Shown here in pieces: positions 1-8,388 of a stretch of DNA of 64,000 bases. The notes under the pieces are model-generated. The model searched no databases, was not told the origin of the DNA, and was given only the letters and a program-made list of their open reading frames with translations. Origin of the DNA: Rhizobium sp. Q54 (GTDB lineage Bacteria > Pseudomonadota > Alphaproteobacteria > ATCC43930 > CGMCC-115725); contig CAMATN010000001.1 of assembly GCA_945861155.1 (NCBI GenBank), positions 25,155 through 89,154 of the forward strand. Direction: 5' to 3'. Position numbers and translations under genes: made by a program. Position 1 is the first letter of the stretch. Every line of letters starts with the position of its first letter.

Positions 1-897
1 TGGGCGATCATGATGCGCAACGAAAAACCGGGCGGCCACGGCGAGCGCTCGGTCGCGGTCGGGGTGCTCGACATGGCGCTGTGGGATCTGCGCGCCAAGA
101 CCGAGGGGGTGCCGCTATGGCGCCTGCTCGCCGACCGCTATCATCACGGGGAGGCCGACCCGAGCGCCTGGGTCTATGCCGCCGGCGGATATTACTATCC
201 AGGCAAGGGCATCGGGGCGCTGCAGGACGAGGTCAGACATTACCGCGATCTCGGCTATGGCTGCGTCAAGATCAAGATCGGCGGCGCCTCGCTGGCCGAG
301 GATCTGGCCCGCATCGAGGCGGTGCTGGCGGTGGTCGGCGCCGGCGACAATCTCGCCGTCGATGCCAACGGCCGCTTCTCGCTCGACGAGGCGGCTTCCT
401 ATGCCGATGCGTTCGCGCCCTACGGGCTGCGCTGGTACGAGGAGCCGCTCGACCCGCTCGATTATGCCGCGCACGCGACGCTCGCCGAGCGCTACGCGCC
501 GCCGCTGGCCACCGGCGAGAACCTGTTTTCGATGCAGGATGCGCGCAACCTGATCCGCCACGGCGGCCTCAGGCCGGACCGCGACGTGCTGCAATTCGAC
601 CCGGCGCTGTCCTATGGCCTCGTCGAATATCTGCGCACCACAGACATGCTGGCGCGGCACGGCTGGTCGGCGCGGCGCTGTGTGCCGCATGGCGGCCACC
701 AATTCGCGCTGAACATCGCGGTCGGGCTCGGGCTCGGCGGCAACGAATCCTACCCCGACGTCTTCGCCCCGTTCGGCGGGTTTGCCGATGACTGTCCGGT
801 CGAAAACGGCCTCGTCCGCCTGCCCGACATCCCCGGCATCGGCTTCGAAGCAAAGGCCGCGCTCTACCGCGTGATGCGCCCGCTGGCGGAGGGGTGA
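1..897 (+). CDS. tarD: D(-)-tartrate dehydratase, enolase superfamily (5' truncated by window)
   Basis: The frame is open to the first base, so the N-terminal capping domain lies mostly outside the window; about 298 residues are visible. The enzyme would dehydrate D-tartrate to oxaloacetate in the cytosol. Visible enolase-superfamily marks are the KIK lysine motif, metal ligands in VDANGRF, YEEP and TGEN, and a C-terminal VPHGGHQ histidine loop. The stretches NEKPGGHGERS and YAAGGYYYPGKG match what I remember of the Bradyrhizobium TarD family, which makes this more specific than a generic mandelate racemase/muconate lactonizing call. The C-terminus ALYRVMRPLAEG is duplicated about 1.2 kb downstream (see relic). 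Substrate is inferred from family resemblance only. Confidence 0.82.
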   Translation, partial: WAIMMRNEKPGGHGERSVAVGVLDMALWDLRAKTEGVPLWRLLADRYHHGEADPSAWVYAAGGYYYPGKGIGALQDEVRHYRDLGYGCVKIKIGGASLAEDLARIEAVLAVVGAGDNLAVDANGRFSLDEAASYADAFAPYGLRWYEEPLDPLDYAAHATLAERYAPPLATGENLFSMQDARNLIRHGGLRPDRDVLQFDPALSYGLVEYLRTTDMLARHGWSARRCVPHGGHQFALNIAVGLGLGGNESYPDVFAPFGGFADDCPVENGLVRLPDIPGIGFEAKAALYRVMRPLAEG

Positions 898-917
898 GCG
901 TAATCTCAATCAAAATA

Positions 918-1018
918 TCGGGATTGCGAGGAGCGGAGCGACGAAGCAATCTCGCGATATTCGTGGTCGATCCGGTCGAGATTGCTTCGTCGCCCCTCGG
1001 CCTCCTCGCAATGACAAG
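918..1018. repeat. dispersed inverted repeat (CGAGGAGCGNAGCGACGAAGCAATC family)
   Basis: Two arms of about 32 bases, one reading gcgaggagcggagcgacgaa and the other its near reverse complement ending in cctcctcgcaat, surround a loop near 955-975. It ends with the 'cgcaatgac' tail typical of a repeat family widespread in Bradyrhizobium-like genomes. It fills the gap between tarD and the ABC_sub_bind gene and could act as a transcriptional end signal. Confidence 0.8.
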
Positions 1019-1066
1019 CCATTTTGAGCCACAATCTCCGCTCGCCGCCAGATCGAGAGGCCGGGC

Positions 1067-2056
1067 ATGAGACGCCGCGCGTTGATCACGCTTATCGGCA
1101 CCGCCGCGGTTGCATGGCCGCTCGCCGCGCGCGCGCAGCAGGCAGACCGCGTGCGGCATATCGGCGTGCTCGCTGGCGGGGCCGCGGACGATCCGGTTCT
1201 TCAGCTCCGCTTCGCGGCATTCCAGCAGGGGCTGCAGCAATTGGGCTGGATCGACGGTCGCAACGTACGGATCGATTATCGCTGGGGGGCGGGCAATGCC
1301 GACGACATTCGCAAATACGCGGTAGAATTGGCCGCGCTCGCGCCGGACGTCATCTTCGCCCCTGGCGGCGCGGCAATGGGGCCGTTGCTTCAGGCGACCC
1401 GCGCCGTGCCGATAGTCTTCGCAAACGTCCAGGATCCAGTCGGCTCCGGCTTCGTCGACAGCCTATCGCGGCCAGGCGGCAACGCTACCGGCTTTATGCA
1501 GTTCGAATACAGTTTGTGCGCGAAATGGCTGGAGCTGCTCAAGCAGATCGCGCCGGGCATGACGCGAGCGGCGGTCCTTTGGGACCCCGCCATAGCGGCC
1601 GGGATCGGCCAGTTTGCCGTAATCCAGTCCGCTGCGCCGACGCTCCGCGTGGAGGTGAGCCCGATCAACGTGCGCGACGCCGGCGAGATCGAGCGCGCCG
1701 TCACGGCCTTCGCGCGCTCCCCGAATGGCGGCCTGATCGCGACGGCGAGCGCGTTGGTGAATGTTCATCGCGATCTGATCATCACATTGGCGGCCCGGCA
1801 CAAACTGCCTGCGGTCTATCCCAACCGCGCCTTTGTCACCAGCGGCCGCCTGATCTCCTATGGGGCTGATTTTATCGACCTGCACCGCCGCGCGGCCGGC
1901 TACGTCGACCGCATCCTCAAGGGCGCCAAGCCCGCCGACCTGCCGGTGCAGGCGCCAACCAAATACGAACTGGTCATCAACCTCAAGACCGCGAACGCGC
2001 TCGGCCTCACCGTGCCGCAGTCGCTCCTCGCCCGCGCCGACGAGGTCATCGAATGA
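1067..2056 (+). CDS. ABC transporter substrate-binding protein, ABC_sub_bind family
   Basis: A 329-residue periplasmic receptor of the PF04392 (ABC_sub_bind, TrpX/YtfQ-like) type. The N-terminus MRRRALITLIGTAAVAWPLAARAQQ is a signal peptide with a twin-arginine-like start and an ARA cleavage site; the body carries the family pattern HIGVLAGG, LGWIDGRNVRIDYRW and a C-terminal NLKTANALGLTVP. Length is normal (about 320-330). No permease or ATPase lies beside it, so it is an orphan receptor, as is frequent for this family in soil alphaproteobacteria. The ATG is preceded by a weak gagagg. The ligand cannot be told from sequence; members of the family are usually annotated for aromatic amino acids or as unknown. 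Confidence 0.9.
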   Translation: MRRRALITLIGTAAVAWPLAARAQQADRVRHIGVLAGGAADDPVLQLRFAAFQQGLQQLGWIDGRNVRIDYRWGAGNADDIRKYAVELAALAPDVIFAPGGAAMGPLLQATRAVPIVFANVQDPVGSGFVDSLSRPGGNATGFMQFEYSLCAKWLELLKQIAPGMTRAAVLWDPAIAAGIGQFAVIQSAAPTLRVEVSPINVRDAGEIERAVTAFARSPNGGLIATASALVNVHRDLIITLAARHKLPAVYPNRAFVTSGRLISYGADFIDLHRRAAGYVDRILKGAKPADLPVQAPTKYELVINLKTANALGLTVPQSLLARADEVIE

Positions 2057-2065
2057 GAGAAGATG

Positions 2066-2104
2066 GCGCTCTACCGCGTGATGCGCCCGCTCGCCGAGGG
2101 TTGA
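2066..2104 (+). pseudogene. duplicated relic of the tarD 3' end
   Basis: Twelve codons plus stop, read A-L-Y-R-V-M-R-P-L-A-E-G, repeat the last twelve codons of the tarD gene at 859-897. The first 26 bases are identical and the remaining third-base changes are synonymous. It lies directly after the ABC_sub_bind stop codon and has no start of its own. It is best read as the scar of a tandem duplication or recombination that placed the receptor gene between two tarD 3' ends. Confidence 0.75.
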
Positions 2105-2107
2105 CGC

Positions 2108-3100
2108 CTACCGCACCGCGTCAGTTGGCGGCGCCTCCGCGAGGATGGCGCGCGCTCGTGCCGCGTCTTCGGCTATCTGCGCCTTCAACGCCTCGATCCC
2201 GGCGAATTTGCGCTCCGGTCGGATGAAGTCGACCAGCGATACCCGCAAATGGCGGCCATAGAGATCGGCGTCGATGTCGAACAGATGCGCCTCAAGACGC
2301 GGTTCGGGGGTGCCGATTGTCGGCCGCAACCCGATATTGGCGACGCCGTCGATCGCGCGGCCGGCAAAGGGGTCATCGGCGCCGTCTCCCGATACGCGCA
2401 CCGCGTATACCCCGAAAGCCGGGCGCAGATACTCGCCGAGCCCGAGATTGACGGTCGGAAAGCCGATCGTGCGGCCGCGCCGGTCGCCGACCATGACCCG
2501 CCCGTCGATTTCCCAGCAACGGCCGAGCTGATCGGCGGCCTCGCGCGGCTTGCCCGCCCGCAACAATTCGCGGATATGGGTGGAGGAATAGGCCGCCGCA
2601 TCGGCGTCGCGCACCGGCTCGACCACGGTGACCCCAAAGCCGTGCGCGGCTCCGGCGGCGCGTAGCATCTCGGGGGTGCCGCGCCGGCGATTGCCAAAGG
2701 TGCAATCATGCCCGACGACGATATGGGTCACGCCGACCGCGTCGAGGAGGATATCCTGGACAAATGATTCGGCACTCTTGCGCGCGAAGGCGAGGTCGAA
2801 ATGCTGGACGAACAACAGTTCGACCCCGAGCCGCGCGATCTCACGCTCCTTGACCCGGAACGGGGTCAGCCGAAACGGCTCGCTGTCCGGCATGAAGACG
2901 CCGCGCGGGTGCGGCTCAAAGGTCAGCACCCCGGCGGGCATCGCGGCCGCGCGGGCGCGGTCGCGCGCTTCGCCGATCAGCGCGGCATGCCCCCGGTGGA
3001 GACCGTCGAAATTGCCCATCGCCAGCACCGCGCCGCGCGCATGGGTCGATCCGGGGCCGGGATGGCGGATGAGGCGGAGCACGGCTGAAATTATCGCCAA
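2108..3100 (-). CDS. ribF: bifunctional riboflavin kinase / FAD synthetase
   Basis: A 330-residue cytosolic enzyme that phosphorylates riboflavin to FMN and adenylates FMN to FAD. The N-terminal FAD synthetase domain (about residues 20-185) has the nucleotidyltransferase motifs GNFDGLHRGHAAL and HIRELL; the C-terminal flavokinase domain (about 190-320) has GRTIGFPTVNL, GVYAVR and VANIGLRPT. Length fits the family (about 310-340). The start used gives a run of about 20 residues before the first strand; a start slightly downstream cannot be excluded. It converges with the receptor gene and diverges from the Rieske gene. Confidence 0.95.
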   Translation of the reverse strand: MAIISAVLRLIRHPGPGSTHARGAVLAMGNFDGLHRGHAALIGEARDRARAAAMPAGVLTFEPHPRGVFMPDSEPFRLTPFRVKEREIARLGVELLFVQHFDLAFARKSAESFVQDILLDAVGVTHIVVGHDCTFGNRRRGTPEMLRAAGAAHGFGVTVVEPVRDADAAAYSSTHIRELLRAGKPREAADQLGRCWEIDGRVMVGDRRGRTIGFPTVNLGLGEYLRPAFGVYAVRVSGDGADDPFAGRAIDGVANIGLRPTIGTPEPRLEAHLFDIDADLYGRHLRVSLVDFIRPERKFAGIEALKAQIAEDAARARAILAEAPPTDAVR

Positions 3101-3202
3101 AATTCGCGAAACTGTCGTGACATCGAAAATAGCCGGTGACGCGTTCGAGCGATAGCCTCAGCGCCGCCCCCGACTGGAGATACCTGCACGGGAGAATACA
3201 AT

Positions 3203-4240
3203 TTGGTCGAGATGGCGGCGCCGTTGCGCGAAGCCTGGTACTACGCGCTGCCCGGCCATAAGCTGCGGCCCGGCCGGATGCTCGCGCGCATCATGCTGGG
3301 CGAGCCGCTATTGATCGGGCGCGACCGGCTTGGCGCCGTCTTCGCGTTGCGCGACATCTGCCCCCATCGCGGCATGAAGCTGTCGGCCGGCGCGTTCGAC
3401 GGCAGGGAGATCGAGTGCTGCTATCACGGCTGGCGCTTCGACCGGGACGGACGCTGCACCGCGATCCCGTCGCTGGTCGAGGGCCAGGCGTTCGATCTCG
3501 CCCGGATCGCGGTCGCAAGCTATCCGGCGCGCGAGGTGCAGGGCAATGTCTGGGTATTTTTTGGCAGCGACCCGAGCGCGGCGCCCGATATTCCGGTGCT
3601 CGACGGATTTGCCGAATCGGCAGCCCCGCGACTCGTGGAAACGATGCGGTTCGGGGCGGCGATCGACCATGCCGTGATCGGGCTGATGGACCCGGCGCAC
3701 GGCCCCTTCGTGCACAGCGCCTGGTGGTGGCGCTCACGGCGCTCGATCCATGAAAAGGAGAAGGCGTTCGCGCCCTCGCCGTGGGGCTTTACGATGAGCC
3801 GGCACGCGCCGTCGAGCAACTCGCGGGCCTATCGGCTGCTCGGCGGCGCGCCCGAGACCGAGATCGCGTTTCGCCTGCCAAGCGTACGCATCGAGGAGAT
3901 ACGGGCCGGACGCTATCGGGTCACCAATCTGACGGCGCTGACCCCGATCGACGACACGACGACCGAAATAAATCACTGCATCTATTGGACGGCGCCGTGG
4001 CTCTCCGCGCTGAAACCGGTGCTGCGTCCCTATGTGCGGGCCTTTCTGCGCCAGGACCGCGACATCATGGAGCGCCAGCAGCAAGGGCTGCGTTTCGACC
4101 CGGTGCTGTCGCTGATCGACGATTCAGATACACAGGCGCGCTGGTACTACCGGCTGAAGCAGGAATACCGCCGCGCCCGCGCCGAACAGCGGCCGTTCGA
4201 CAACCCGGTCAAGCCGCGCACGCTGCGCTGGCGCAGCTGA
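3203..4240 (+). CDS. Rieske [2Fe-2S] aromatic-ring oxygenase, PaO/VanA-like alpha subunit
   Basis: A 345-residue mononuclear-iron oxygenase. The Rieske cluster ligands are CPHRG (about residue 53) and CCYHGW (about 73); the catalytic iron site is the DPAHGPFVH pattern (about 160-168) that supplies Asp and two His. Single-subunit size and this DxxHxxxxH motif fit the pheophorbide-a-oxygenase/vanillate-demethylase type rather than multi-subunit benzoate type. The TTG start at 3203 is chosen because gggagaa lies 8 bases before it; the ATG at 3212 would be too far. No reductase or ferredoxin gene is adjacent, so the electron donor must be encoded elsewhere. Substrate unknown. It converges with the liv operon with a 3-base gap. 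Confidence 0.88.
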   Translation: MVEMAAPLREAWYYALPGHKLRPGRMLARIMLGEPLLIGRDRLGAVFALRDICPHRGMKLSAGAFDGREIECCYHGWRFDRDGRCTAIPSLVEGQAFDLARIAVASYPAREVQGNVWVFFGSDPSAAPDIPVLDGFAESAAPRLVETMRFGAAIDHAVIGLMDPAHGPFVHSAWWWRSRRSIHEKEKAFAPSPWGFTMSRHAPSSNSRAYRLLGGAPETEIAFRLPSVRIEEIRAGRYRVTNLTALTPIDDTTTEINHCIYWTAPWLSALKPVLRPYVRAFLRQDRDIMERQQQGLRFDPVLSLIDDSDTQARWYYRLKQEYRRARAEQRPFDNPVKPRTLRWRS

Positions 4241-4243
4241 GGC

Positions 4244-5248
4244 TTAGCGCGCCGCCACTTCCGGGACCGGGCGGGCCGGCTCCGGGCCGGCCGGCGGGTG
4301 CTGGCGTCCGGTGACATAGGGGGCGATAACCCCGACGATGCCGCGGCGGAAGGTCAGCACGCAAATGACGAAGATGACGCCCTGGATGATCGTGACCCAG
4401 GAGCCGGTCTGCGCCAGATAGTTCTCCATCGTCACGATTACGAAGGCGCCGACGACCGGACCGAGGATCGTACCGATGCCACCGAGCAGCGTCATCAGCA
4501 CGACCTCGCCCGACATCGTCCAGTTGACGTCGGTCAGCGAGGCGAACTGGAACACGATCGCCTTGGTCGACCCGGCGAGCCCGGACAGCGCCGCCGACAG
4601 GATGAAGGCGAGCAGCTTGTAGTGGTCTACCCGATAGCCGAGCGAGATCGCGCGCGGCTCGTTTTCGCGGATCGCGGTCAACACCTGACCGAACGGCGAA
4701 TAGATCGTGCGCACAATCACGCCAAAGCCGAACAGGAACACCGCCAGCACGACGTAATACATGACCAGCGTGTCGTTGAGGTCGATCAGGCCGAACAGCC
4801 AGCCGCGCGGCACCGCCTGGATCCCGTCTTCGCCGCCGGTGAACGGCACCTGCAAGCAGAAAAAGAACACCATCTGCGCGAAGGCCAGCGTGACCATTGC
4901 GAAATAGATGCCCTGCCGGCGGATCGCCAGATAGCCGAAGACCGTGCCGAGCGCGGCGGCGACCGCGACGCCGGCAAGAATGCCAAGCTCGGTCGGCAGC
5001 CCCCACACTTTCACCGTATGCGCGGTGATGTAGGAGGCGGTGCCAAAAAACGCGGCGTGGCCGAACGACAACAACCCGACATAGCCGACCAGCAGGTTGA
5101 AGGCGCAGGCGAACAGCGCCATGCACAGCGCCTTCATCAGAAAGATCGGGTAGAAGAAATACGGCGCGGCGAGCGCGAGCAGGATCAGCCCGGCTGTCCA
5201 CAGCCAGAACGGCGCCGTGCCGGTCGCGCCGGGTCCGGATGTTCTCAT
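4244..5248 (-). CDS. livM: branched-chain amino acid/amide ABC transporter permease LivM
   Basis: A 334-residue inner-membrane permease of the BPD_transp_2 (LivM) family, with about ten hydrophobic segments and the signature VGYVGLLSFGHAAFFG near residue 55. It is the last gene of the minus-strand operon livG-livF-receptor-livH-livM and begins one base after the livH stop, so translation is probably coupled. The C-terminus is proline/alanine-rich (AGPEPARPVPE), a nonconserved tail. It pairs with LivH to form the translocation channel for a hydrophobic amino acid, amide or related substrate. Confidence 0.93.
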   Translation of the reverse strand: MRTSGPGATGTAPFWLWTAGLILLALAAPYFFYPIFLMKALCMALFACAFNLLVGYVGLLSFGHAAFFGTASYITAHTVKVWGLPTELGILAGVAVAAALGTVFGYLAIRRQGIYFAMVTLAFAQMVFFFCLQVPFTGGEDGIQAVPRGWLFGLIDLNDTLVMYYVVLAVFLFGFGVIVRTIYSPFGQVLTAIRENEPRAISLGYRVDHYKLLAFILSAALSGLAGSTKAIVFQFASLTDVNWTMSGEVVLMTLLGGIGTILGPVVGAFVIVTMENYLAQTGSWVTIIQGVIFVICVLTFRRGIVGVIAPYVTGRQHPPAGPEPARPVPEVAAR

Positions 5249-5249
5249 G

Positions 5250-6146
5250 TCAGGCCGCCCGCCCGAACAGGCCCGCCGGTTTGACCAGCAGCACGATCGC
5301 CATGATCACGAAAATCACCGTGTTCGACGCCTCGGGGTAAAAGACCTTGGTCAGTCCCTCGATCAGCCCCAGCCCGAAACCGCTGACGATGGCGCCGAGA
5401 ATCGACCCCATGCCGCCGATCACGACGACCGCGAATACGACGATGATGATGTTGGTCCCCATCAGCGGACTGACCTGGTAGATCGGCGCGGCCATCACCC
5501 CGGCCAATGCCGCGAGCCCGACCCCGGCGCCGTAGGTCAAGGTCACCATGCGCGGCACGTCGATGCCGAAGGCCTGGACCAGCACCGGGTTCTCGGTGGC
5601 GGCGCGCAGATAGGCGCCGAGCCGGGTGCGCTCGATCACAAACCAGGTGGCGAGGCACACGCCAAGCGAGGCGACGATGACCCAGGCACGGTAATTCGGC
5701 AGGAACATGAAGCCGAGATTCTGCGCGCCCTGCAATTCGGCCGGGATCGTATAGGGCTGACCGGAGGAGCCGTAGGCTTGCCGAAATCCGCCCTCGATGA
5801 TCAGCGCCAGGCCAAAGGTCAGCAGCAACCCGTACAAATGATCGAGCCCGGCGATCTGGCGCAGGAACACCCGCTCGATCACGATGCCGCTGAACCCGAC
5901 GACAACTGGCGCGATGATCAGCGCCGGCCAGTAGCCGATTCCGAGCCCGTTCAACAGAAACCAGGCGCAGAACGCGCCGAGCATGTACTGCGCGCCATGG
6001 GTGAAGTTGATGATGTTTAGGAGGCCGAAAATGACGGCGAGCCCGAGGCTCAGCATCGCGTAGAAGGCGCCGTTGATCAGGCCGACGAGCAGCTGCGCGA
6101 ACAACAGCGGCGCCGGCGGCATCGGAATGTGCAGCCAGTCGAGCAT
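5250..6146 (-). CDS. livH: branched-chain amino acid/amide ABC transporter permease LivH
   Basis: A 298-residue permease with the LivH signature GLINGAFYAMLSLGLAVIFG and NFTHGAQYMLGAF near its N-terminus. The longer track ORF (to 6266) adds 40 residues that are a translation of a G/C-rich palindromic repeat, so the ATG at 6146 (MLDWLHIP) is preferred. It is separated from the upstream receptor gene by 279 bases of palindromic repeats, unlike the tight spacing elsewhere in the operon; expression of the permeases may therefore be lower than that of the receptor. Confidence 0.93.
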   Translation of the reverse strand: MLDWLHIPMPPAPLLFAQLLVGLINGAFYAMLSLGLAVIFGLLNIINFTHGAQYMLGAFCAWFLLNGLGIGYWPALIIAPVVVGFSGIVIERVFLRQIAGLDHLYGLLLTFGLALIIEGGFRQAYGSSGQPYTIPAELQGAQNLGFMFLPNYRAWVIVASLGVCLATWFVIERTRLGAYLRAATENPVLVQAFGIDVPRMVTLTYGAGVGLAALAGVMAAPIYQVSPLMGTNIIIVVFAVVVIGGMGSILGAIVSGFGLGLIEGLTKVFYPEASNTVIFVIMAIVLLVKPAGLFGRAA

Positions 6147-6201
6147 CAGCCGCCGCCCGGAATCTTCACTGCCGCCGCCGGGGACGCAGACCCCCAGCCT
6201 A

Positions 6202-6278
6202 ACCCTTCCCCGCTTGCCCCCACCCTGCCCTCCCCCGCTTGCGGGGGAGGGTGAGGGTGGGGGCAAGCGCGGGAGGGA
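6202..6278. repeat. nested G/C palindromic element inside the liv operon
   Basis: Perfect core cctcccccgcttgcggggga flanked by outer arms gcttgcccccaccct and agggtgggggcaagc. The same family occurs at 6346-6388, 31848-31893 and, in frame, in mfd. In the liv transcript it would form a very stable hairpin between the receptor and livH messages. Confidence 0.85.
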
Positions 6279-6345
6279 ACGATTGGGGCTGGCGGCGGCA
6301 ACGAGATGAGCGGCCGTTCCGCGCGCGTCCGAGGGCGAGCCCTGG

Positions 6346-6388
6346 TCCCCTCCCCCGCAAGCGGGGGAGGGTTAGGGTGGGGGTTTTT
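6346..6388. repeat. G/C palindromic element, second copy
   Basis: Core cctcccccgcaagcggggga followed by gggttagggtgggggttttt. Same family as 6202-6278; it lies directly 3' of the liv receptor gene on the opposite strand. Confidence 0.85.
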
Positions 6389-6425
6389 AGGCGACTGCCG
6401 AAACATCGTATCCAGCCAGGCGCGC

Positions 6426-7652
6426 TCACCCCTTGACCAGCGGGCATTCGTTGCCGGCGGGGCGCTTGAATGCCTCCTCGCCCGGGATCGTGCCGACCTG
6501 CTTGTAATAATCAAAGGGTCCCTTCGATTCCTCGGGCTTCTTGACTTCGAACAGGTACATGTCGCGGACCAGCCGACCGTCCTCGCGGATCTTGCCGTTT
6601 TGGGTCATGAAGTCGTTGACCGGGGTTTCTTTCATCTTCTTGACGACGGCCACCGCGTCGTCGCTGCCGGTCGCCTTGATCGCGTTCAGGTAATGCGTGA
6701 TCGCGCCGTAGACCCCGGCCTGCACCATGCTCGGCTGCCGGTTCATCTTTTCAAAAAAGCGCTTCGACCAGGCGCGGCTCGCGTCGTTCTGGTCCCAGTA
6801 GAAGGCTTCGGTCAGTTGCAGGCCGTTGGCGGTCTTGAGCCCGAGGCTGTGGACATCGGTGATGAACACCAGCAACCCCGCGAGCTTCTGGCCGCCCGCG
6901 ACGATGCCGAATTCGGCGGCCTGCTTGATCGAGTTGATCGTGTCGCCGCCGGCATTGGCGAGCCCGATGATCTTGGCCTTCGAGGCCTGCGCCTGCAGCA
7001 GGTAGGACGAAAAATCGGGCGTGTTGAGCGGCACCCTAACCTGGCCCAGCACCTTGCCGCCGCTCGCCTTCACGACCGTCGCGGTGTCGCGTTCGAGGGC
7101 GTGGCCAAAGGCATAATCGGCGGTGATGAAAAACCAGCTGTCGCCGCCGGCCTTGACGACCGCGCTGCCGGTGCCGTTGGCCAGCGCGACCGTGTCGTAG
7201 GTCCAGTGCACCGAGGTCGGGCCGCACGCCTTGCCGGTCAAATCCGACGACGCCGCGCCGGAGATCAAAAACGCCTTCTGCTTGGTGCGGGCGAGGTCTT
7301 GTACGGCAAGAGCGACGCTCGATGTCGGCACGTCGACAATCGCGTCGACCCCGTCATTGTCGTACCATTGGCGGGCGATGGCGCCGCCGACATCGGGCTT
7401 GTTCTGATGGTCGGCGGTGACCAGCTCGATCTTCTTGCCGTTGACGGTGCCGCCGAAATCGGCGATCGCCATGCGCGCCGCCTCGGCCGATCCGGGCCCG
7501 GTGATGTCGGCGTAGAGGCCCGACATATCGTTCATCACGCCGATCTTGACGACATCGCCCGAAATCTGCGCGTGCGCCGCGCCGGCTATCATCAGCGCGG
7601 GGGCGATCGTCAGCGCGGCGGCAAACCCTGCGAGAGCCGCTAGTTTCATCAT
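6426..7652 (-). CDS. periplasmic substrate-binding protein of the Liv-type transporter (LivK-like)
   Basis: A receptor of about 408 residues in the Peripla_BP_6 family. A signal peptide (MMKLAALAGFAAALTIAP..., cleavage after AHA) precedes VKIGVMNDMSGLYADITGPG, the usual start of this fold. The ATG at 7652 is favoured over 7664 because ggagaaa sits directly before it and gives a normal signal-peptide n-region. It is third in the operon after livG and livF, with only a few bases after the livF stop. Many relatives are annotated for branched-chain amino acids, urea, amides or aromatic acids; the ligand here is not determinable. Confidence 0.9.
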   Translation of the reverse strand: MMKLAALAGFAAALTIAPALMIAGAAHAQISGDVVKIGVMNDMSGLYADITGPGSAEAARMAIADFGGTVNGKKIELVTADHQNKPDVGGAIARQWYDNDGVDAIVDVPTSSVALAVQDLARTKQKAFLISGAASSDLTGKACGPTSVHWTYDTVALANGTGSAVVKAGGDSWFFITADYAFGHALERDTATVVKASGGKVLGQVRVPLNTPDFSSYLLQAQASKAKIIGLANAGGDTINSIKQAAEFGIVAGGQKLAGLLVFITDVHSLGLKTANGLQLTEAFYWDQNDASRAWSKRFFEKMNRQPSMVQAGVYGAITHYLNAIKATGSDDAVAVVKKMKETPVNDFMTQNGKIREDGRLVRDMYLFEVKKPEESKGPFDYYKQVGTIPGEEAFKRPAGNECPLVKG

Positions 7653-7668
7653 TTTCTCCATCATCCGC

Positions 7669-8388
7669 TCAAACGCCGAGATATTCGTGCAGTTTGTCGA
7701 GGTTCTGGGCCAGCTCCGCGTTGCGGATCATGTCGATCACCTGGCCATGTTCGACGATGTAATGCCGGTCGGCGATCGTCGAGGCAAACCGGAAATTCTG
7801 CTCAACCAGCAGGATCGTAAAGCCCTTCGCCTTCAGCGTCTCGATCAGCCGCCCGATCTGCTGGACGATGACCGGGGCCAGCCCCTCGGTCGGCTCGTCG
7901 AGCAGCAGCAGGTTGGCGCCGGTGCGCAGGATGCGGCCGATTGCCAGCATCTGCTGTTCACCGCCCGACAGTTTGGTGCCCTGGCTGCGGCGGCGCTCCT
8001 TCAGATTGGGGAAAATCGCGTAGATCTCGTCGACGCTCATGCCGCCGGGCCGGATGGTCGGCGGCAGCATCAGGTTTTCCTCGACATCGAGGCTGGCGAA
8101 AATGCCGCGCTCCTCGGGGCAATAGGCGATGCCCTGCCGGGCGATGCGGTTCGAGGCCAGCCCGACAAGTTCCGTGCCGCGATAGCGCACCGAGCCGGTG
8201 CGCTGGCCGACGATCCCCATGATCGCCTTGAGGGTGGTCGTCTTGCCGGCGCCATTGCGGCCGAGCAGGGTCACGACCTCGCCCTCGCCGACCGCGAAAT
8301 CCATGCCGTGCAAAACGTGCGATTCGCCGTACCAGGCGTGCAGTTCGCGGACGCGCAGCAATTCGTTGGCCGCTACCGCCTCAGGCAT
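7669..8388 (-). CDS. livF: branched-chain amino acid/amide ABC transporter ATPase LivF
   Basis: A 239-residue ABC ATPase. Walker A GRNGAGKTT (about residue 39), signature LSGGEQQM, Walker B LLLDEP and the switch His in VEQNF are all visible. The C-terminal pattern HYIVEHGQV is typical of LivF. It overlaps the end of livG by 8 bases, and the 12-base tandem repeat at the end of livG supplies the purine-rich stretch before its ATG. Confidence 0.95.
   Translation of the reverse strand: MPEAVAANELLRVRELHAWYGESHVLHGMDFAVGEGEVVTLLGRNGAGKTTTLKAIMGIVGQRTGSVRYRGTELVGLASNRIARQGIAYCPEERGIFASLDVEENLMLPPTIRPGGMSVDEIYAIFPNLKERRRSQGTKLSGGEQQMLAIGRILRTGANLLLLDEPTEGLAPVIVQQIGRLIETLKAKGFTILLVEQNFRFASTIADRHYIVEHGQVIDMIRNAELAQNLDKLHEYLGV

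Noticed and set aside
6202-6388. Repeated palindromes as a CRISPR array
   Set aside because: Only two or three dissimilarly spaced copies, no regular spacers and no cas genes.
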